Positions 7,132-16,298 of a DNA stretch of 33,298 bases are shown in pieces. How positions within the stretch are numbered: position 1 is the first letter of the stretch; each line of letters starts with the position of its first letter. Under the pieces are notes generated by a model that had not been told where the DNA came from, searched no databases, and worked only from the letters and a program-made list of their open reading frames with translations. This stretch comes from Pseudomonadota bacterium. Lineage in GTDB: Bacteria; Desulfobacterota; Desulfobacteria; Desulfobacterales; Desulfobacteraceae. The translations under genes were made by a program, and so were the position numbers. Where the stretch lies: assembly GCA_018816605.1 (NCBI GenBank), contig JAHIVS010000543.1, positions 1 through 33,298 on the forward strand, read 5' to 3'.

Positions 7132-8325
7132 GTGAAAAAATGGTTTGTGTGCTTATTGCTTGCAAGTTTAATCTCTTCCAATGCCCTGGCAAAGGAAGCC
7201 CAAAAACTCAAAAAGCCATCCCCTGCTCCCGTCAAAAAAGAACAGAAAAGATCTCCCCAGAATGAACCACCGTTTCAGGCATTTCTCGTGATTGAGGCCA
7301 ATACCGGTATGGTGCTTGAATCAGCAAATCCCAATCTGAAACATCCCCTGGCCAGCGTCACCAAGTTGATGACGGCATGCATTGTCATGGAAAAACTGGA
7401 ATCAGGAGCTAATCAATTAACGGACATCATATCCATCTCAAGTGCTGCATCAAAAATGGGCGGCAGTCAGGTCTATTTAAAGCAGGGAGAATCTTTTACT
7501 CTGGAAGAGCTCATGAAGGCGATCATGATCGCTTCGGGAAATGATGCAGCTTATGCCGTGGCTGAGCACATATCCGGAACGGTGGAAGCGTTTGTTGAAG
7601 AAATGAACAAAAAGGCAAAAAGCCTTGGAATGAATGATTCCGAATTCCACAGCGTCCATGGCCTTCCACCGGCTCCCGGTCAAAGTCAAGACATAAGTTC
7701 CTGCAATGATCTCATGCTGTTATCCAGGGAACTGCTCAAGTATCCGAAACTTCTGGAATGGACCGCTATTCAGGTTGAGCCTTTCAGGAATGGTACCTTT
7801 ATCATGCGCAACCACAACAAGATCATTGCGAAACTGCCGGGTACGGATGGCTTCAAGACAGGATATTATGAAAAAGCTGGGTTTAATGTAGTTGCAACTG
7901 CCAGAAAGGACGGACTCAGACTCATTGTTGCGGTTTTGGGAAGTCCCAGCGCCCGGATCAGAGACAGCATTGCCATTGAAAAATTTAAAAACCACATGGC
8001 CAAATACAAAATGGTCACGCTTGCACAAAAAGGTCAGAACATCGGTGAAGCGGTGTTCCTGCCCGATGGTGAGACGCAATCCTTGCAGACTGTGGCTGCC
8101 TCTGATTTTTCCTATCCGGTTTTAAGGGAAAAAATGGAGGCCGTTAAAAAAGAAATTCGTCTGCCCCGTGAAGTTGCAGGGGGTGTGGAGGCAGGTCAGA
8201 AAATGGGGGATGTGGTGTTTATGCTGGATAATGAGACCCTGGGAACCATAGACCTTATTTCACCGGCACACATCAGGAAAGTGGGAATTTTTAAAAAATT
8301 TTTCAGACTTATCGGGCTTGAATAA
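7132..8325 (+). CDS. D-alanyl-D-alanine carboxypeptidase (penicillin-binding protein 5/6 type)
   Basis: Periplasmic peptidoglycan enzyme that trims the terminal D-Ala from pentapeptide stems. From the GTG at 7132 (397 residues) it begins with a signal peptide, VKKWFVCLLLASLISSNALA, cleaved near residue 20. The three active-site motifs of the S11 family follow: SVTK (Ser75-Lys78), SGN (135-137) and KTG (242-244, DGFKTGYYEKAG). A PBP5 C-terminal beta domain follows, then an amphipathic tail (IRKVGIFKKFFRLIGL) suited to membrane anchoring. AAGGA (7118-7122) sits 9 nt before the GTG. The longer frame from TTG 7048 would put 28 residues before the signal peptide and would start in the promoter. 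It is monocistronic between two terminators. Confidence 0.93.
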   Translation: MKKWFVCLLLASLISSNALAKEAQKLKKPSPAPVKKEQKRSPQNEPPFQAFLVIEANTGMVLESANPNLKHPLASVTKLMTACIVMEKLESGANQLTDIISISSAASKMGGSQVYLKQGESFTLEELMKAIMIASGNDAAYAVAEHISGTVEAFVEEMNKKAKSLGMNDSEFHSVHGLPPAPGQSQDISSCNDLMLLSRELLKYPKLLEWTAIQVEPFRNGTFIMRNHNKIIAKLPGTDGFKTGYYEKAGFNVVATARKDGLRLIVAVLGSPSARIRDSIAIEKFKNHMAKYKMVTLAQKGQNIGEAVFLPDGETQSLQTVAASDFSYPVLREKMEAVKKEIRLPREVAGGVEAGQKMGDVVFMLDNETLGTIDLISPAHIRKVGIFKKFFRLIGLE

Positions 8326-8380
8326 GGACAGACCATAAAAAAGTTAAGATGTGCAGGAAGAGGGGAAAAAATATTTTTCT

Positions 8381-8424
8381 TCTTTCGTCTTCCACACCCC
8401 CGGCAAAATTCATTTTTTGCCGGG
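8381..8424 (+). repeat. terminator-containing repeat, copy 2
   Basis: TCTTTCGTCTTCCACACCCC and the following GGCA...TTTTTTGCCGGG match the segment at 6824-6868. Identity extends upstream of the hairpin itself, so this is shared ancestry rather than two independent terminators. Confidence 0.7.
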
Positions 8425-8436
8425 GGTGTTCTTTTC
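8394..8436 (+). terminator. strong bidirectional terminator between convergent genes
   Basis: A perfect 15-bp stem joins ACACCCCCGGCAAAA (8394-8408) and TTTTGCCGGGGGTGT (8415-8429) with a 6-nt loop, then a T-rich tract. A-rich bases precede the stem. It can serve both the carboxypeptidase gene (+) and the eight-gene minus-strand operon that ends at 8518. Confidence 0.85.
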
Positions 8437-8490
8437 TTGTGCTTTTTTCATTCTCAGGCTGAACAACATACAAGAAAGAAAGCCTGATCC
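8433..8490. repeat. AAAGCCTGAYCC intergenic repeat, copy A
   Basis: It contains TCAGGCT (8454-8460) inverted against AGCCTGA (8481-8487), and TTTCTTGT (8433-8440) against ACAAGAAA (8470-8477). The block TCAGGCTGAACAACATACAA then GAAAGAAAGCCTGATCC closely matches the right half of the element at 22229-22309. It may be a decayed REP-like element. Confidence 0.55.
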
Positions 8491-8517
8491 ATTAGCACAT
8501 TTTTATTTTTTCGATTG

Positions 8518-9699
8518 CTAGGAAAGGTAGGATATGACCGCCTGACAAAAAATATTTACCCCTTTTTCAAGAACCGTCTCATCAATATCAAAATAGGGGG
8601 AATGCAGCGGAGCCACAATGTTTTTCGAGGTGTTCCGGCATCCCAATCTGATAATGGCACTGGGCCTTTCGATTGCATAAAATGCAAAATCTTCAGACCC
8701 CATGGTGGGGGGGATCCATTTGATGTTGTCTTTACCCAGGACGTTGGCCGCACTCTGAAACATAAACTGGCTGATTTCTCTGTCACAATTGCAGGCCGGG
8801 GTTTCGAAAACGCTGTCAAAGGTACATTCAACCCGATATTGCGTTTGCAATCCATGGACGATCTCCTGCAGTCGGATAAGGATCTGCTCACGAATTTCAT
8901 TGGAATGGGTCCGAACCGTTCCTTCTATGCACGCAATCTCCGGAATAACATTTCCTGCATTACCTGAATGGAATTTACCAATGGAAATCACCGCAGGTTC
9001 AATGGGATTGATATTCCGGGCGACAATGCCTTGAATGGCTGTTACAAAATGTGCTCCGCTGACGATGGGATCTATGGTTTCATGCGGTCTTCCGCCATGT
9101 CCGCCTTTCCCCTTTATCACCAGGCTGAACCCATCGGCTGCCGCATAGCCGTAGTCTTTGAACACGCCCACAATGCCGGTATCAAGGGTTGGATCCATGT
9201 GTCCGGCAACAACACGATCGACATTCGGATGATCCAGCGCACCTTGCCGGATCACTTCCCTCGCACCATTTATTCTTTCTTCTGCAGGCTGAAAAATAAA
9301 TTTAACATTGCCTCTTAAGGTCCGTCGGATCTCATTCTGAGCCAATTTTTTTGCAACGCCAAGCATAATTGCGGTATGGGCATCATGCCCACAGGCATGC
9401 ATGACATTCTTGTTTTTAGAACGATAGGGGACATTATTCAGCTCCTGGATCGGTAATGCATCGATATCGGCCCGCAATCCGATCGTTGGGCCATCATGGC
9501 CGCCCTTTATCAGACCAAGCGCTCCGAACGATTCATTGAAGCAGGAGTGCTGAACCCCTATCTCCCTGAGCACGGAACAGATTTTTTCAGTCGTTCGTTT
9601 TTCCTGGCTGGATATTTCCGGTTCAATGTGAAAATGCCTTCTTAAGTCAATCAGCCAGTTTGAAAAGCTCATGTCATCTTGCATCATGCCAGCCTTCAC
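8518..9699 (-). CDS. M20 family amidohydrolase (N-acyl-amino-acid/hippurate hydrolase type)
   Basis: Metal-dependent hydrolase that splits an amide bond in N-acyl amino acids, probably cytoplasmic. The 393-residue product has the M20D motifs: GLRADIDALPIQE, MHACGHDAHTA (metal ligands Cys103 and His105), FQPAEE (Glu140/Glu141), AGHMDPTLDTG, the dimerisation-domain segment GKGGHGGRPHETIDPI, and the late ligand region TMGSEDFAFY. The GTG at 9699 overlaps the upstream gene's stop (GTGA). An ATG five codons in (9687), preceded by AAGG, is an equally good start. It is the last gene of an operon with an ABC transporter and a racemase of the N-acyl-amino-acid type, so deacylation of imported N-acyl amino acids is the likely job; the acyl group is not determined. 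Confidence 0.88.
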   Translation of the reverse strand: MKAGMMQDDMSFSNWLIDLRRHFHIEPEISSQEKRTTEKICSVLREIGVQHSCFNESFGALGLIKGGHDGPTIGLRADIDALPIQELNNVPYRSKNKNVMHACGHDAHTAIMLGVAKKLAQNEIRRTLRGNVKFIFQPAEERINGAREVIRQGALDHPNVDRVVAGHMDPTLDTGIVGVFKDYGYAAADGFSLVIKGKGGHGGRPHETIDPIVSGAHFVTAIQGIVARNINPIEPAVISIGKFHSGNAGNVIPEIACIEGTVRTHSNEIREQILIRLQEIVHGLQTQYRVECTFDSVFETPACNCDREISQFMFQSAANVLGKDNIKWIPPTMGSEDFAFYAIERPSAIIRLGCRNTSKNIVAPLHSPYFDIDETVLEKGVNIFCQAVISYLS

Positions 9700-10805
9700 A
9701 AACGGATCACTTCATGATAAATTGTATAGGTATCCAGAATGTCATTGTTGACATCTACCCCGAGTCCCGGCCCCTTGGGCACATTGATTGTTCCGTCTGA
9801 ATTCAGTTTAAATCCTTGTTCAATGATATCTTCCTGGTAGTACCGGTCAGACGCGGAGATATCATTGGGATAAATAAAGTTTTCCAGCCCTGCCAGAGCG
9901 ATGATCAATGCCCGGCCAATACCGGTTTCAAACATGCCGCCGCACCAGACACCAACCCCGGCCCGGGCGCAGATATCATGGATTTCTTTTGCTTTGCCCA
10001 ACCCTGCCACACGGCCTTGTTTAATATTAATAATGCGACAGGCATCCATTTCCAGGGCAATCCTGGCATGGTAGGAATCCTGAATCGATTCATCCAGGCA
10101 CACCGGCGTTTTCAGCAGTGCCTGAAGCTTTGAATGGTAATAGATATCATCGGCTGCCAACGGTTGTTCAATCATCGACAGATTGAACTCATCCATGGCT
10201 TTCAACGCGTCAACATCATCGATACGATACGCATTGTTCGCATCTACCATCAGATTGATATCGGGGTAAGCATCCCGAACCGCCCTGATACAGTCGATAT
10301 CCACTCCTGGTTTTATTTTCAGTTTGATTTTGGGATATCCCTGGGACAGGTAGCCTTCGACCTGATCTAACAATTCTCCTATGGAGTCCTGGATACCGAT
10401 GGACACGCCTGAGACAATTGTCTCTTTCCGGTTGCCCAGAAGCGTAGCAAGGGAAACGTTGCTTTCCAGGGCTTTTAAAATCCAGAGCGCATTTTCCACA
10501 GATGCCTTTGCCATTGGATGGCCCCGGAAATGACCACAATGCACCCAGAAATCTTCCGGTCCGTTAAGCGCTTTTCCCATTATTGCCGGGAGCAGATGCT
10601 TCTTTATAACTTCAATTGAAGTGCCGATGGTTTCATAGGAATACCCCAAAGACGTTTCGGACACACATTCGGTATAGGCTATAAAATCGGGAGTATAAAA
10701 TTTCAATAATAATTTTTCCTCTTCATAAACCCTTTCATAGCTGGTTTCAAAATGTCCGACAATCGGGGTCTTGATAACCATTAAATCCACACGCTCAATT
10801 TTCAT
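9696..10805 (-). CDS. enolase-superfamily N-acyl/N-succinyl-amino-acid racemase (NSAR/OSBS subgroup)
   Basis: Muconate-lactonising-type barrel enzyme of 369 residues. Visible active-site residues are the KLK pair Lys161/Lys163 in the KIKLKIKPG region, metal ligands Asp188 (MVDANNAY), Glu213 (IEQPLAADD) and Asp238 (CLDESI), and general base Lys262 (IKQGRVAGL). The signature WCGGMFETGIGRA and the ending GTINVPKGPGLGV place it in the o-succinylbenzoate synthase/N-succinylamino-acid racemase subgroup. An Arg at 265 matches the second-shell arginine linked in the literature to racemase activity. No menaquinone gene lies nearby; neighbours are a peptide-type transporter and an amidohydrolase, so racemisation of N-acyl amino acids fits better than menaquinone synthesis. 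GGAG in the end of the upstream ATPase gene serves the ATG. Confidence 0.85.
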   Translation of the reverse strand: MKIERVDLMVIKTPIVGHFETSYERVYEEEKLLLKFYTPDFIAYTECVSETSLGYSYETIGTSIEVIKKHLLPAIMGKALNGPEDFWVHCGHFRGHPMAKASVENALWILKALESNVSLATLLGNRKETIVSGVSIGIQDSIGELLDQVEGYLSQGYPKIKLKIKPGVDIDCIRAVRDAYPDINLMVDANNAYRIDDVDALKAMDEFNLSMIEQPLAADDIYYHSKLQALLKTPVCLDESIQDSYHARIALEMDACRIINIKQGRVAGLGKAKEIHDICARAGVGVWCGGMFETGIGRALIIALAGLENFIYPNDISASDRYYQEDIIEQGFKLNSDGTINVPKGPGLGVDVNNDILDTYTIYHEVIRL

Positions 10806-10806
10806 T

Positions 10807-11790
10807 TCAACTCCTTAATTCATTCAAATTTATTTGAGAACACATTACGTTTCTTTTCCCAAACTGGACCAGGTCAGGCGCAATTACGCTGCAGTCTGGC
10901 AGTAGCGCTTTGGGGCATCTGGGATGGAATGCACACCCGCAAGGCAGATCAATGGGATTGGGATAGGCAGCCCCCAGATTAATCTTTGGGGCCGCCTTTC
11001 TTGGATCAGGGGTCAATACGGAGCCGAGAAGCGCCTGGGTATATGGGTGCTTCGGTGATGAAAAAATTTCATCTGTCATGGCTTCTTCCACGATTTGCCC
11101 AAGATACATGACGGCAACACGATCTGCGATATGCTCTACAACAGCCAGATCATGTGTAATAAAGAGATAGGTTAATTTAAACTTTTGCTGTAAAGACATT
11201 AATAGATTCACTACCTGTGCCTGTACGGAAACATCAAGTGCAGAGGTGGGTTCATCACAGATGATCATTTCCGGCTCGGTTATCAGTGCGCGTGCGATGG
11301 CAACTCTCTGTCGCTGGCCGCCGGACATCTGATCCGGGTAGACATTCAGCATCCTGGAAGGAAGCGCCATTAATTCAAGCATCTTCTGAACCCGATGCCT
11401 GCGATTTTTCTTATCGTGATTGCCATGCACGATCAAGGGCATTTCAATGATCTGACCAATGGTTTTGCTTGGGTTCAAGGATGAGTAGGGATCTTGAAAA
11501 ATGGGTTGCACTATCTCAGAGAGTTTGGAACGTTTGATCTCGGAAAATGGTTTTCCTGAAAAGATGATTTCACCCGAAGTCGGGTGCTCCAGCCTTAAAA
11601 GGATTTTTGCCAGCGTACTTTTCCCGCAGCCGGACTCCCCAACCAGCCCCAGAACTTCCCCTTGCCGGATGTTAAGGGACAAGTTGCGCAAGGCATTCAA
11701 AGAACGTGAAGCCGAAAATAGACCCTGGGGGACGTGATATGTTTTGGTAATATCGGTGAATTCAAACAGGAATTTTTTTTTCTCTATCAA
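10807..11790 (-). CDS. peptide-type ABC transporter ATP-binding protein (DppF-like)
   Basis: Second ATPase of an oligopeptide-family importer. I choose the TTG at 11790, which overlaps the upstream stop as TTGA and has AAGG about 10 nt before it (327 residues). The open frame runs further upstream to 11895, but that part lies inside the DppD-like gene. Motifs: Walker [10 protein letters not shown] (51-59), Q-loop FQDPYSSLNP, signature MSGGQRQRVAIARAL, Walker B MIICDEPTSALD and the H-loop FITHDL. The C-terminal oligopeptide-transporter extension with cysteines (CGCAFHPRCP) is present. It ends 1 bp before the racemase gene. Confidence 0.9.
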   Translation of the reverse strand: MIEKKKFLFEFTDITKTYHVPQGLFSASRSLNALRNLSLNIRQGEVLGLVGESGCGKSTLAKILLRLEHPTSGEIIFSGKPFSEIKRSKLSEIVQPIFQDPYSSLNPSKTIGQIIEMPLIVHGNHDKKNRRHRVQKMLELMALPSRMLNVYPDQMSGGQRQRVAIARALITEPEMIICDEPTSALDVSVQAQVVNLLMSLQQKFKLTYLFITHDLAVVEHIADRVAVMYLGQIVEEAMTDEIFSSPKHPYTQALLGSVLTPDPRKAAPKINLGAAYPNPIDLPCGCAFHPRCPKALLPDCSVIAPDLVQFGKRNVMCSQINLNELRS

Positions 11791-12806
11791 AATAACATCA
11801 CCTTTTCTGATCTTTCTTTTAATTCCTCGACCGGAGCAACGCACCAGACATGGTGCTGTACCGGAAAATTTACGGCGGGTATTTGTGCCAGGCATCGGTC
11901 ACTTGCCAAATCACAGCGAGGCCGGAACATGCAGCCCTTCAGATCCCCTATGAGCGATGGAACAACACCTGGAATTGAGCCAAGCATAGATCCTTTGGGT
12001 GTTTTCCCCGGCACAGGGATGCAGGAAAATAATCCTTGGGTGTACGGGTGGGTGGGGGTGGCGAAAATTTGTTCTGCTGTGCCGCTTTCAACGATCCGGC
12101 CTGCGTACATCACCAGAACATGATCTGCAACCCGTGAAATCACCCCAAGATCATGACTGACGATAATCATGGCCGTTCCGGTTTCTTTTTGCAGCTCTGA
12201 CAGCAAAGATAAGATTTGTGCCTGTATTGTTACATCGAGAGCGGTTGTGGGTTCATCTGCGATAATGATGTCCGGATCACACATGAGGGCCATGGCGATC
12301 ATGACCCGCTGGCGCAGCCCGCCGGACAATTCGTGGGGATACTGATTCAGGCGGCGTTCTGCCGAGCTTATCCCGACCCGGTCGAGCAGACGGAGTGCTT
12401 TATTTCGGGCGTTGGCTTTGGTGGCAGATCGATGGCGAAGATATCCTTCGGTTAATTGTTCGCCAATCGTATAAACAGGATTAAGGGCTGTCATGGGTTC
12501 CTGGAAAATCATGCTGATATGCTCGCCGCGGATATCTGCAAATTTACGTCCCGATAACCCCAGCAAATCCATATCTGAAAATTTTAGCTGTTCGGCTGTC
12601 ACTCTGATTTTTTTAGACAAAAGACCAATGATGGCCATGACCGTTACAGATTTACCACATCCGGATTCGCCGACGATCCCGAGTGTCCGGCCCTTTTTAA
12701 GCCCAAAACTGACATCCCGGACTGCATGCAGAACACCCGCGGGTGTTGGGATATCAACGACCAGATTGTCCACCGTCAGTATATTTTCGGGTCTGTCATT
12801 AACCAT
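11787..12806 (-). CDS. peptide-type ABC transporter ATP-binding protein (DppD-like)
   Basis: First ATPase of the importer, 339 residues. Walker A GESGCGKS (46-53), Q-loop [10 protein letters not shown], signature [16 protein letters not shown], Walker [13 protein letters not shown] and the H-loop VSHDLG are all intact. The C-terminal oligopeptide-family segment GCMFRPRC carries cysteines as in DppD/OppD. AAGGGAT precedes the ATG. It starts 2 bp after the upstream permease gene and overlaps the next ATPase gene by 4 nt, so it belongs to the same operon. The transported ligand cannot be read from the ATPases. Confidence 0.92.
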   Translation of the reverse strand: MVNDRPENILTVDNLVVDIPTPAGVLHAVRDVSFGLKKGRTLGIVGESGCGKSVTVMAIIGLLSKKIRVTAEQLKFSDMDLLGLSGRKFADIRGEHISMIFQEPMTALNPVYTIGEQLTEGYLRHRSATKANARNKALRLLDRVGISSAERRLNQYPHELSGGLRQRVMIAMALMCDPDIIIADEPTTALDVTIQAQILSLLSELQKETGTAMIIVSHDLGVISRVADHVLVMYAGRIVESGTAEQIFATPTHPYTQGLFSCIPVPGKTPKGSMLGSIPGVVPSLIGDLKGCMFRPRCDLASDRCLAQIPAVNFPVQHHVWCVAPVEELKERSEKVMLF

Positions 12807-12808
12807 GC

Positions 12809-13702
12809 TTATTCGATCCCTTTTGACGCGGTTACATCACGGATGCCGTCACCAATCAAGTTTAAAGATAACACCAGAAGTGCCAAGGCAACGCCCGGGA
12901 AGGTGATCAGCCAGGGTTTAAAGAACAGGAGTCCTTTTCCTTCAGCCACCATGAGTCCCCAGGAAGGGGTCGGAGGCTGAACACCCAGTCCTAAAAAAGA
13001 GAGCGCAGACTCCAGAAGGATGGCATGCCCGACTTCGAGGCTTCCGATTACCACAAGGCTGCCCACAAGGTTTGGCAGGATTTCAACAAAGAGTATCCTG
13101 GGCGTGCTGCATCCGACGGCTTTAGCAGCGCTGACGAATTCTTTTGACCGGATCTGTTTGGTTGCAGAACGAATGACCACCGCGAACCGATCCCAGAGAA
13201 GCAAACTCAAAACCGAAACCACAACCGGCAGCGTTCCTCCGACAAGCGATACCACTGCCAGCGCGATCAAAACAACCGGCAAGGTTAACCGGGTGGTAAT
13301 GATAAAGGTGACCAACATGTCGACCCGGCCGCCGTAATACCCGGACAAAAGGCCCAGAACGGTTCCGATGATTCCCGATCCCAACGCAGTGCTGAAACCG
13401 ATGAGCAGGGAGACGCGTGCCCCATAAATCAGCCGGGTCAGGTAATCCCGCCCCAGTGCATCTGTTCCCAGAATGTGGGACGTACTGCCCTTCTCATCCC
13501 AGAAGGGTTGAACCAGCCGGTTGGAAAGATCCTGGGTAAAGGGGTCATGGGAAGTTAGAATCGGCGCTAGAATGGCCATACCTGTAATCACGCATAGCAC
13601 GGCAGCCCCGATTATCAGCCCCCTGTGCCCTAAAATGCGCGAGAACATGATTTCACGCGATGAAGGGCCTGCAATTTCCTCTATTTGATACGTATTTTTC
13701 AT
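12809..13702 (-). CDS. peptide-type ABC transporter permease (DppC-like)
   Basis: Inner-membrane permease, 297 residues. It has an N-terminal cytoplasmic stretch and a first membrane segment around residues 30-52 (GLIIGAAVLCVITGMAILAP), then SHDPFTQDLSNRL and HILGTDALGRD, which are typical of DppC/OppC. The coupling (EAA) loop is near SFLGLGVQPPTPSWGLMVAEGK. About six membrane segments are visible. The ATG overlaps the upstream permease stop (ATGA). It works as a heterodimer with the DppB-like partner. Confidence 0.92.
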   Translation of the reverse strand: MKNTYQIEEIAGPSSREIMFSRILGHRGLIIGAAVLCVITGMAILAPILTSHDPFTQDLSNRLVQPFWDEKGSTSHILGTDALGRDYLTRLIYGARVSLLIGFSTALGSGIIGTVLGLLSGYYGGRVDMLVTFIITTRLTLPVVLIALAVVSLVGGTLPVVVSVLSLLLWDRFAVVIRSATKQIRSKEFVSAAKAVGCSTPRILFVEILPNLVGSLVVIGSLEVGHAILLESALSFLGLGVQPPTPSWGLMVAEGKGLLFFKPWLITFPGVALALLVLSLNLIGDGIRDVTASKGIE

Positions 13703-14622
13703 GATGTGGTTGCCCGGAGCCTCGGATCAAGTTTTGCGTTCAAAAGATCCGCCAGAAACGTGAGTCCGACATAGATCATTGCATATACCAATATAATTGC
13801 CTGGATTGTTGGGAAGTCGTTCCGGCTGATACTCTCCCAGGCCAAAAAACCAATGCCGTGCAGGGAGAAGACACTTTCAACCACCACAGACCCCCCTAAA
13901 ATGAACCCAAATTCTACCGCAGCCACACTGACAACCGGCAGGATTGCATTCCTGAATGCGTGTTTGAGTAAAATAGAAAGGGGCAGAAGGCCTTTGGAAT
14001 GGGCAGTGCGGATATAATCGGATTGAAGCGCTTCGATCATCCCGGCCCGGGTAAGGCGCATCATCGACGGGGTTGCATAGTATCCCAAAACAATGGTGGG
14101 TAAGATAAAATGATACAGACTCGAAGAGCCTGAAACAGGCAATATTCTTAATTTTACCGAAGATACCACGATTAACATCAAACCAAGCCAGAAACTGGGG
14201 GTTGCCTGGCCAATGGTTGCAAGCCCCAGGGTAAACCGATCAAAAACCGTATTTTGTTTTACTGCTGCGATGATGCCCAGCGGAATCGAAAGCGTCAGGG
14301 CAAAACAGATACTCAAAAGGCCAAGAAGGCCTGTAACCGGCATGCGTTCAGCAATTAAATCCACAACAGGTTTTTGAAAGTAAAAGCTTTCTCCCAAATC
14401 ACCTTTGGCCACACGGCTGATCCATTTCCAATATTGGACATGGAAAGGCTGATCAAAACCAAAGTTTTTTCGAATGACTTGAATATCAGCCTCGGTGGAC
14501 CCCTCCCCTGCGATTGCGATGGCCGGATCTCCCGACACAAACATCAGGCTGAAGCTGATTGCAGAAACCACAAACGCAACCACCAAAGCCAATCCCAATC
14601 GTTTAATTGCGAACGCAAACAC
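13699..14622 (-). CDS. peptide-type ABC transporter permease (DppB-like)
   Basis: Inner-membrane permease, 307 residues, with about six membrane segments. It has the DppB/OppB N-terminus (FAIKRLGLALVVAFVVSAIS, then FVSGDPA) and the coupling-loop region SVVVESVFSLHGIGFLAWES. It begins with GTG at 14622, preceded by a clear AGGAGA Shine-Dalgarno. It lies 66 bp after the binding-protein gene, the gap containing a strong hairpin, and overlaps the DppC-like gene by 4 nt. Confidence 0.92.
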   Translation of the reverse strand: MFAFAIKRLGLALVVAFVVSAISFSLMFVSGDPAIAIAGEGSTEADIQVIRKNFGFDQPFHVQYWKWISRVAKGDLGESFYFQKPVVDLIAERMPVTGLLGLLSICFALTLSIPLGIIAAVKQNTVFDRFTLGLATIGQATPSFWLGLMLIVVSSVKLRILPVSGSSSLYHFILPTIVLGYYATPSMMRLTRAGMIEALQSDYIRTAHSKGLLPLSILLKHAFRNAILPVVSVAAVEFGFILGGSVVVESVFSLHGIGFLAWESISRNDFPTIQAIILVYAMIYVGLTFLADLLNAKLDPRLRATTS

Positions 14623-14648
14623 TTTGTTTCTCCTAAAGAAAGGATATC

Positions 14649-14681
14649 CGTTCGGGCAAACCGCAGGGGGCTGCCCGAACG
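14649..14681 (-). promoter_or_regulatory. intercistronic hairpin between binding-protein and permease genes
   Basis: A perfect 10-bp stem joins CGTTCGGGCA (14649-14658) and TGCCCGAACG (14672-14681) with a 13-nt loop. Read in the operon direction (minus), it follows the binding-protein stop by a few bases and is not followed by a T run. It is better seen as an RNA-stabilising or partial-termination element than as a full terminator. Confidence 0.65.
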
Positions 14682-14688
14682 ATTTTTG

Positions 14689-16242
14689 TTACTTCCAGTG
14701 TGCTGAGAAAAATCTAGGATATTCGTCAGGTGTGGGCACAAAAGAAAGGTCTGATGAGAAAATGTAGTTCTTTGTATAGGAAAAAAGCGGCATCCAGTAA
14801 CCTTCATTTGCTATTTTCTGAAGTGCACCCCTATACGCCACCTCACGGTCGGACGGCTCTGTAGCGGTGTCACCTTCTTTGAGCATCCCCATCACCTCAT
14901 GATCATTTGCCGGATCATCCGGTCCGCCGCCGAAAAAATAGCTGGTTATTGCAGAGACATCCGGAATGGAGCTTGATCCCCAGGTCATGTTCGCCACCCC
15001 CACCTTACCTTCGCGGATCAAATCCCTGAGAGCGGAATATTTCATGGATCGCATGTTTGCTTTAAGGCCAACTTTTCCAAGATCACCGATGACCGCTTCG
15101 GTTACCTCTCTTTCACGATAGCCGTACATATCAAATGTAAAACCATTGGGATATCCGGCTTCCTTGAGAAGCGTTCTGGCTTTATCCGGATTATATTCAT
15201 AGGCCGGAACATCATCTGTACACCCGAATTGCGAGGGATGGCACGCACTGTTGACAACAGAACTGTTGGCGCCCATAAAGCTTTTTGCAATTGCCTCTCG
15301 GTTGATTGCATGTCCAAATGCCTTTCGAACGGCTGATTTTTTAAATGCTTCTTCCCCACTTTTACCCTGCACATCAAATGTCAGATAGCTGATTCGCATG
15401 GTTGGTGCATTGACCACCGTTAAATTGGGTATTGTACTTAATCCTGCTGCCTGGTCAATCGAAACACCCCAGACCCATTCAATTCCCCCGGACATTAATT
15501 CAGCAATCTGAGTGCTGTCATCGGCAATGGTTCGATAGATTAATTTTTTAATTGAAGGGTTGCTCTTGGGGCTGTCTTTAAAATAGTTTTCATTTTCAAT
15601 CATTTCAACCCGTTCCCCGGGCTTGAATACGGTCACCTTGTAGGGGCCGGTTCCATTTGGCGGAACCGTGGCATAGGCTTTTTTGCCGTCCGCTTTGAGC
15701 GGTGCCGGATCATAGTGATTTTCCGGAAAAATCGGCAGGGTTAGCGCCAGGTATGCCAGGGCGGATGGAAAGGGCTCGTCCAATATAATCCGAACCGTGT
15801 CTTTATCTACCTGTTCAGTGGATTTAAGCCACTTAATGTCTCCATAGTTTAAAACGCCATTGTCTTCATTGGCGATAAAGTTGATGGTGTAGAGCACATC
15901 TTCCGGCCCAAAACTGGAACCGTCATGGAAGAAGATTCCCTCTCTGAGGTCAAACTCCAGAATGGTACTGCTGATCCATCTAAATTGTTTGGCGAGCAAC
16001 GGCAGATATTTATTGGTGGCAGGGTCCCAATATACCAAACCATCTTGAACATGCATTGAAAGAACAATGGCTTCACGGGATGTGTCAAAATAGGGGTCGA
16101 TTGCGGTTACTTCCTTTTGTGACGCAAAGGTCAGACTGTTGTCAGACTTGCCGGCAAGTGCCGCCTGCACAAATAAAGTACACAAAAGCATCAAGGATGC
16201 GATCAATGAGAAAAGACTCTTTTTCAATAAAGTGTTTTGCAT
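14689..16242 (-). CDS. extracellular solute-binding protein, family 5 (peptide/N-acyl amino acid type)
   Basis: Periplasmic receptor of the ABC importer, 517 residues. The signal peptide is KKSLFSLIASLMLLCTLFVQ followed by AALA, cleaved near residue 30; no lipobox Cys is seen. Family-5 features include LTFASQKEVTAIDPYFD, the EFDLREGIFFHDGSSFGPEDVLYTI segment, VPPNGTGPYKVTVFKPGE and RKAFGHAINREAIAK. GAGGGAG lies upstream of the ATG. It follows the regulator gene by 56 bp with no terminator. Family-5 proteins bind peptides, nickel, heme and N-acyl or opine compounds; given the racemase and amidohydrolase downstream I favour an N-acylated amino acid or short peptide. Confidence 0.9.
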   Translation of the reverse strand: MQNTLLKKSLFSLIASLMLLCTLFVQAALAGKSDNSLTFASQKEVTAIDPYFDTSREAIVLSMHVQDGLVYWDPATNKYLPLLAKQFRWISSTILEFDLREGIFFHDGSSFGPEDVLYTINFIANEDNGVLNYGDIKWLKSTEQVDKDTVRIILDEPFPSALAYLALTLPIFPENHYDPAPLKADGKKAYATVPPNGTGPYKVTVFKPGERVEMIENENYFKDSPKSNPSIKKLIYRTIADDSTQIAELMSGGIEWVWGVSIDQAAGLSTIPNLTVVNAPTMRISYLTFDVQGKSGEEAFKKSAVRKAFGHAINREAIAKSFMGANSSVVNSACHPSQFGCTDDVPAYEYNPDKARTLLKEAGYPNGFTFDMYGYREREVTEAVIGDLGKVGLKANMRSMKYSALRDLIREGKVGVANMTWGSSSIPDVSAITSYFFGGGPDDPANDHEVMGMLKEGDTATEPSDREVAYRGALQKIANEGYWMPLFSYTKNYIFSSDLSFVPTPDEYPRFFSAHWK

Positions 16243-16298
16243 TTTACAAACTCCCTCTTGTTTTAAGTTTTATTTTCTTTTTTTCAAAGTACGTTGCA

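Noticed and set aside
11791..11895. 35-residue N-terminal extension of the DppF-like protein
   Set aside because: It lies inside the DppD-like coding region; the TTGA overlap start at 11790 with AAGG upstream gives a normal-length ATPase.
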